Assembly: GCF_003072625.1 (NCBI RefSeq)
Contig: NZ_CP027805.1
Coordinates: 62,001 to 126,000 of the forward strand
Reading direction: 5' to 3'
Length of the DNA stretch: 64,000 nucleotides
From: Limosilactobacillus reuteri
GTDB taxonomy: Bacteria > Bacillota > Bacilli > Lactobacillales > Lactobacillaceae
Shown piece after piece: positions 61,396-64,000 of this stretch; the stretch's first letter is position 1, and each line of letters starts with the position of its first letter. Both the position numbers and the translations under genes were made by a program. Below the pieces are notes generated by a model, which was not told where the DNA came from, searched no databases, and worked only from the letters and a program-made list of their open reading frames with translations.

Positions 61396-62859
61396 ATGCA
61401 TAGCCGCAAAATAAAAAATATGATCATCACCATTGTTGCAGTTCTTGGAATTGTAGTGGGGTGGCAAATGGTCGAACCTCAGCAGGTATCTGCTGCCGAA
61501 CCGACTTATACGTTTGCAACTAATAACACCTTTGAACCTTTTGAAATTCAAAATAGTAAAGGTGGGTACTCAGGAAAGAATCCCGGGATTGAAATTGAAA
61601 TGCTTAAGAAAATTGCTAAGCATGAGCATTTTAAGTATGAACTGAAGCCAATGAGCTTTAATGGTGACTTACAAGCTCTTGAAGCAGGACAAGTTGATGC
61701 AGTAATTGCCGGAATGAGCGTTACTGATGAACGAAAAGAAAAGTATGATTTTTCAACACCTTACTATACTAGTGGGGTTGTTATGGCTGTTGCAAAAGAT
61801 AGCAATATTAAGTCGATGAGCCAATTAAAAGGAAAAACAGTTTCGGCTAAGTCAGGAACGAGTGCGGCATTATTTTTGAAGAACAACCAAAAGAAATATG
61901 GTTACAAAATTCGCTACTTTGATTCCTCAAATACGATGTGGAATGATGTGAAGACTGGGAACACAGCAGCTACTTTTGATGATGGCCCTGTTCTTGAATA
62001 CGGAATTAAAGAAGGTGTTCCACTTAAGGTTGTGACAAAGAAGCCAATTGATGCACAACCAGTTGCCGTTGGATACCAAAAGGGCAAGAACTTAGAATTA
62101 CAGAAAAAGATGAATGATGGGATTAAGTGGCTAAAAGATACTGGCCAAATGGATCAAATCATTGATAAATATACTAAGAGTGACAAAACAACGAAGGACA
62201 GCGCGACTGATCGGACAATTTTGGGATTAATCCGCGCAAATTATCCAGCCTTGCTTAGTGGATTATGGATGACAATTGAATTAACTGTTGTCGGCATTAT
62301 TTTTGCGATGATTTTTGGAGTAATTCTAGGTGTATTAGGTATTGCACAAAACAAATTTGCCAATGCTGTTTCTAGTACCCTGATTTATATCTTCCGTGGT
62401 ATTCCAATGATTGTTTTAGCCTTCTTTATTTACATGGGGATTCCAAATGTTATTGGCCATAAAGTTCCATTATTCTTAGCAGGAATCTTAACGCTGACTT
62501 TTAACGAAGGGGCCTATATTGGAGCCGTTGTTAAAGGTGGATTTGAATCCGTTAATATTGGACAGTGGGAAGCAGCGCGGAGCTTAGGGCTGCCATATAG
62601 CAAAGCCCTGATTAAGGTTATCGCTCCCCAAGGATTTAAGTTAATGATTCCTTCGTTAGTTAACCAGTTTATTATTACCTTGAAAGATACTTCAATTCTT
62701 TCCGCAATCGGTGTAATGGAACTTACACAAACAGGAACTGTCATCATTTCCCAGAACATGGAAGGATTTAAGATGTGGTTAATCATTGGGACGATGTATA
62801 TCATCATCATTACCCTGTTGACTTGGTTATCAAACTACGTACAAAAGAGGATGGGTTAA
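61396..62859 (+). CDS. glnP: Amino-acid ABC transporter, substrate-binding/permease fusion (GlnP-like)
   Basis: A 487-residue fusion of the polar amino acid uptake family. Residues 1-32 are a signal peptide (cleavage near VSA-AEP), ~35-270 one SBP3-type substrate-binding domain ([28 protein letters not shown]), and ~280-480 a permease domain with the EAA loop ([21 protein letters not shown]). Gln/Glu transporters of lactobacilli have this fused form. ATG 61396 is 9 bp from AAGGAG. One base separates it from the ATPase gene. Confidence 0.93.
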   Translation: MHSRKIKNMIITIVAVLGIVVGWQMVEPQQVSAAEPTYTFATNNTFEPFEIQNSKGGYSGKNPGIEIEMLKKIAKHEHFKYELKPMSFNGDLQALEAGQVDAVIAGMSVTDERKEKYDFSTPYYTSGVVMAVAKDSNIKSMSQLKGKTVSAKSGTSAALFLKNNQKKYGYKIRYFDSSNTMWNDVKTGNTAATFDDGPVLEYGIKEGVPLKVVTKKPIDAQPVAVGYQKGKNLELQKKMNDGIKWLKDTGQMDQIIDKYTKSDKTTKDSATDRTILGLIRANYPALLSGLWMTIELTVVGIIFAMIFGVILGVLGIAQNKFANAVSSTLIYIFRGIPMIVLAFFIYMGIPNVIGHKVPLFLAGILTLTFNEGAYIGAVVKGGFESVNIGQWEAARSLGLPYSKALIKVIAPQGFKLMIPSLVNQFIITLKDTSILSAIGVMELTQTGTVIISQNMEGFKMWLIIGTMYIIIITLLTWLSNYVQKRMG

Positions 62860-62860
62860 T

Positions 62861-63604
62861 ATGGATAAAAACTATAAAGTACAAGTAAAGAATCTGCACA
62901 AAAGTTATGGAAGTAATGAGGTGCTGAAGGGTATTAGCTTGGACGTAAAACCCAATGAGGTGGTTTGCATGATTGGACCATCAGGCTCGGGTAAAAGTAC
63001 CTTCCTTCGTTGCATTAATAAGCTTGAGGAACCAAATAGCGGTCATATTTATATTGATGGCTACGATATTGCTGATCCGCAGGTAAATATTAATAAGGTT
63101 CGGGAAAATATCGGAATGGTTTTTCAGCATTTTAATCTCTTCCCAAATATGAATGTTTTGGAGAATATCACTTTGACGCCTGTTCAACTTGGAAAGATGA
63201 CTAAGGAAGAGGCAGAAAAGGACGCAATGCATTATCTTGATTTAGTTGGACTAGCTGATAAAGCAGGAGCGGATCCAACCAAGCTTTCTGGAGGTCAAAA
63301 GCAACGGGTAGCGATTGCCCGTGCCCTCGCAATGAAACCGGATGTAATGCTCTTTGATGAACCAACGAGTGCCCTTGACCCTGAAATGGTAGGGGATGTT
63401 TTGGAAGTAATGAAACGGTTAGCACAAGAGGGAATGACCATGATCGTGGTAACTCACGAAATGGGATTTGCTAAGCAGGTTGCCGATCGGGTGGTCTTCT
63501 TCCATAATGGTGATATTCGGGAACAAGGCACTCCAGAAGAAATTTTTGATAATCCACAACATCCAGATACGAAGAATTTCTTGGATAAAGTGCTAAATAT
63601 TTAA
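62861..63604 (+). CDS. glnQ: Amino-acid ABC transporter ATP-binding protein
   Basis: A 247-residue ATPase with Walker [11 protein letters not shown]-loop ([13 protein letters not shown]), signature LSGGQKQR, Walker [14 protein letters not shown] and H-loop VTHEMG. It energises the fused GlnP-like permease upstream. No clear terminator is seen before the next T-box. Confidence 0.96.
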   Translation: MDKNYKVQVKNLHKSYGSNEVLKGISLDVKPNEVVCMIGPSGSGKSTFLRCINKLEEPNSGHIYIDGYDIADPQVNINKVRENIGMVFQHFNLFPNMNVLENITLTPVQLGKMTKEEAEKDAMHYLDLVGLADKAGADPTKLSGGQKQRVAIARALAMKPDVMLFDEPTSALDPEMVGDVLEVMKRLAQEGMTMIVVTHEMGFAKQVADRVVFFHNGDIREQGTPEEIFDNPQHPDTKNFLDKVLNI

Positions 63605-63681
63605 TTATCGACTGACTTTTAGTAATTTAAATTTGACAAAGTTAGGATAATCATTATAATAATGAGTAACTTTTAATAATT

Positions 63682-63858
63682 GGTTGACAGAGAATCTAGC
63701 ATTTGCTGAAAGCTAGATCCAATTAAATGGCATGAGCGTTTGAAATGGAGTGGTTTCCTTATCAACCGAGAGGTAGTTCGCAAATGTGAGCTATAAAGAT
63801 GGGTGGAACCGCGTTAAAAAACGTCCCTGGTAGATGATTACCAGGGACGTTTTTATTT
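63682..63858 (+). promoter_or_regulatory. T-box riboswitch before an amino-acid permease
   Basis: Stem I region (CTAGCATTTGCTGAAAGCTAG), T-box GGGTGGAACCGCG at about 63799-63811, and terminator AACGTCCCTGGTA / TACCAGGGACGTT plus T residues. The specifier codon could not be placed with confidence, so the amino acid is not assigned. Confidence 0.88.
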
Positions 63859-63908
63859 GTTTAAGAAAACGTTTTTGTTATTAACTAAATTTTTAAGGAG
63901 GCATATTA

Positions 63909-64000
63909 TGGACGAAAAACAACAACAGAAGTTAGAACGATCGCTCAAAAGTCGTCATGTGACGATGATTGCTATTGGTGGAGCTATTGGGACCGGCCTT
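63909..64000 (+). CDS. Amino-acid permease (APC family), N-terminal part
   Basis: The frame starts MDEKQQQKLERSLKSRHVTM after AAGGAGG and runs off the window in IAIGGAIGTGL, the first membrane segment typical of APC amino-acid permeases (LysP/RocE group). Substrate should match the tRNA sensed by the T-box upstream. Confidence 0.88.

Overview
The window looks like chromosome of a heterofermentative lactobacillus, most likely Limosilactobacillus reuteri or a close relative. The basis is low GC, a maltose phosphorylase/beta-phosphoglucomutase operon, ECF and T-box features typical of Lactobacillales, Mub/Rib-type surface-protein fragments with YSIRK and LPQTG signals, and an ISLre2-type element. 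The species call is inference from gene content; no database search was possible.

Layout. 1-546: 3' end of a group II intron. 0.6-5.2 kb: maltose operon (MFS permease, maltose phosphorylase, beta-phosphoglucomutase) behind LacI-type operators. 5.2-10.4 kb: a frameshifted lipoprotein-like gene, a RelA/SpoT-domain protein, a two-component system, and two decayed genes (ClC channel, glutamate-cysteine ligase). 10.4-12.3 kb: complete group II intron. 12.4-22.8 kb: housekeeping genes (glutamine amidotransferase, aldo/keto reductase, membrane GDPD, ECF S component, NADH oxidase, guaC, purA, pyrR). 22.9-26.4 kb: IS5-type and IS256-type elements, the latter cutting a TetR gene with an 8-bp target duplication. 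26.4-32.1 kb: a tandem pair of GT4 glycosyltransferases and an Ig-fold adhesin-like protein without export or anchor signals. 32.1-35.3 kb: a second alpha-glucoside locus with a broken alpha-glucosidase and an MFS permease. 35.4-37.3 kb: third group II intron with a nonsense codon in its RT. 37.3-41.8 kb: carAB with a PyrR attenuator. 41.9-45.6 kb: IS30 element, then a third MFS permease with a LacI regulator. 45.6-50.0 kb: rlmD-type methyltransferase, and an operon of two flavodoxin-fold reductases plus ApbE. 50.0-55.6 kb: a mobile-element cluster (IS1182-type, IS5-type, an embedded pMV158-like rolling-circle replicon, ISLre2-type). 55.8-58.4 kb: fragments of large surface proteins. 58.5-59.5 kb: an ORF-free, hairpin-rich stretch that looks like a large structured RNA. 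59.6-64 kb: T-box/serS, a glutamine-type ABC transporter, and a T-box before an amino-acid permease.

Most notable: (1) the second reductase (47849-49099) ends in four D-x-x-T-G-A-S repeats, the pattern modified by ApbE flavin transferases, and apbE starts 2 bp downstream, so this operon probably builds a multiply flavinylated cytosolic redox protein; (2) the ~0.9 kb structured region at 58.56-59.49 kb, which resembles the ROOL/GOLLD type of large ornate RNA; (3) the orphan glycosyltransferase pair with its signal-less MSCRAMM-like partner; (4) two group II intron copies with complementary defects; (5) a pMV158-like copG/antisense RNA/rep module frozen in the chromosome between insertion sequences.

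Gene decay is a theme. Lesions are visible in the ClC, glutamate-cysteine ligase, alpha-glucosidase, TetR, rep, Mub-like and one transposase gene, which suggests a lineage in genome reduction with many active mobile elements.
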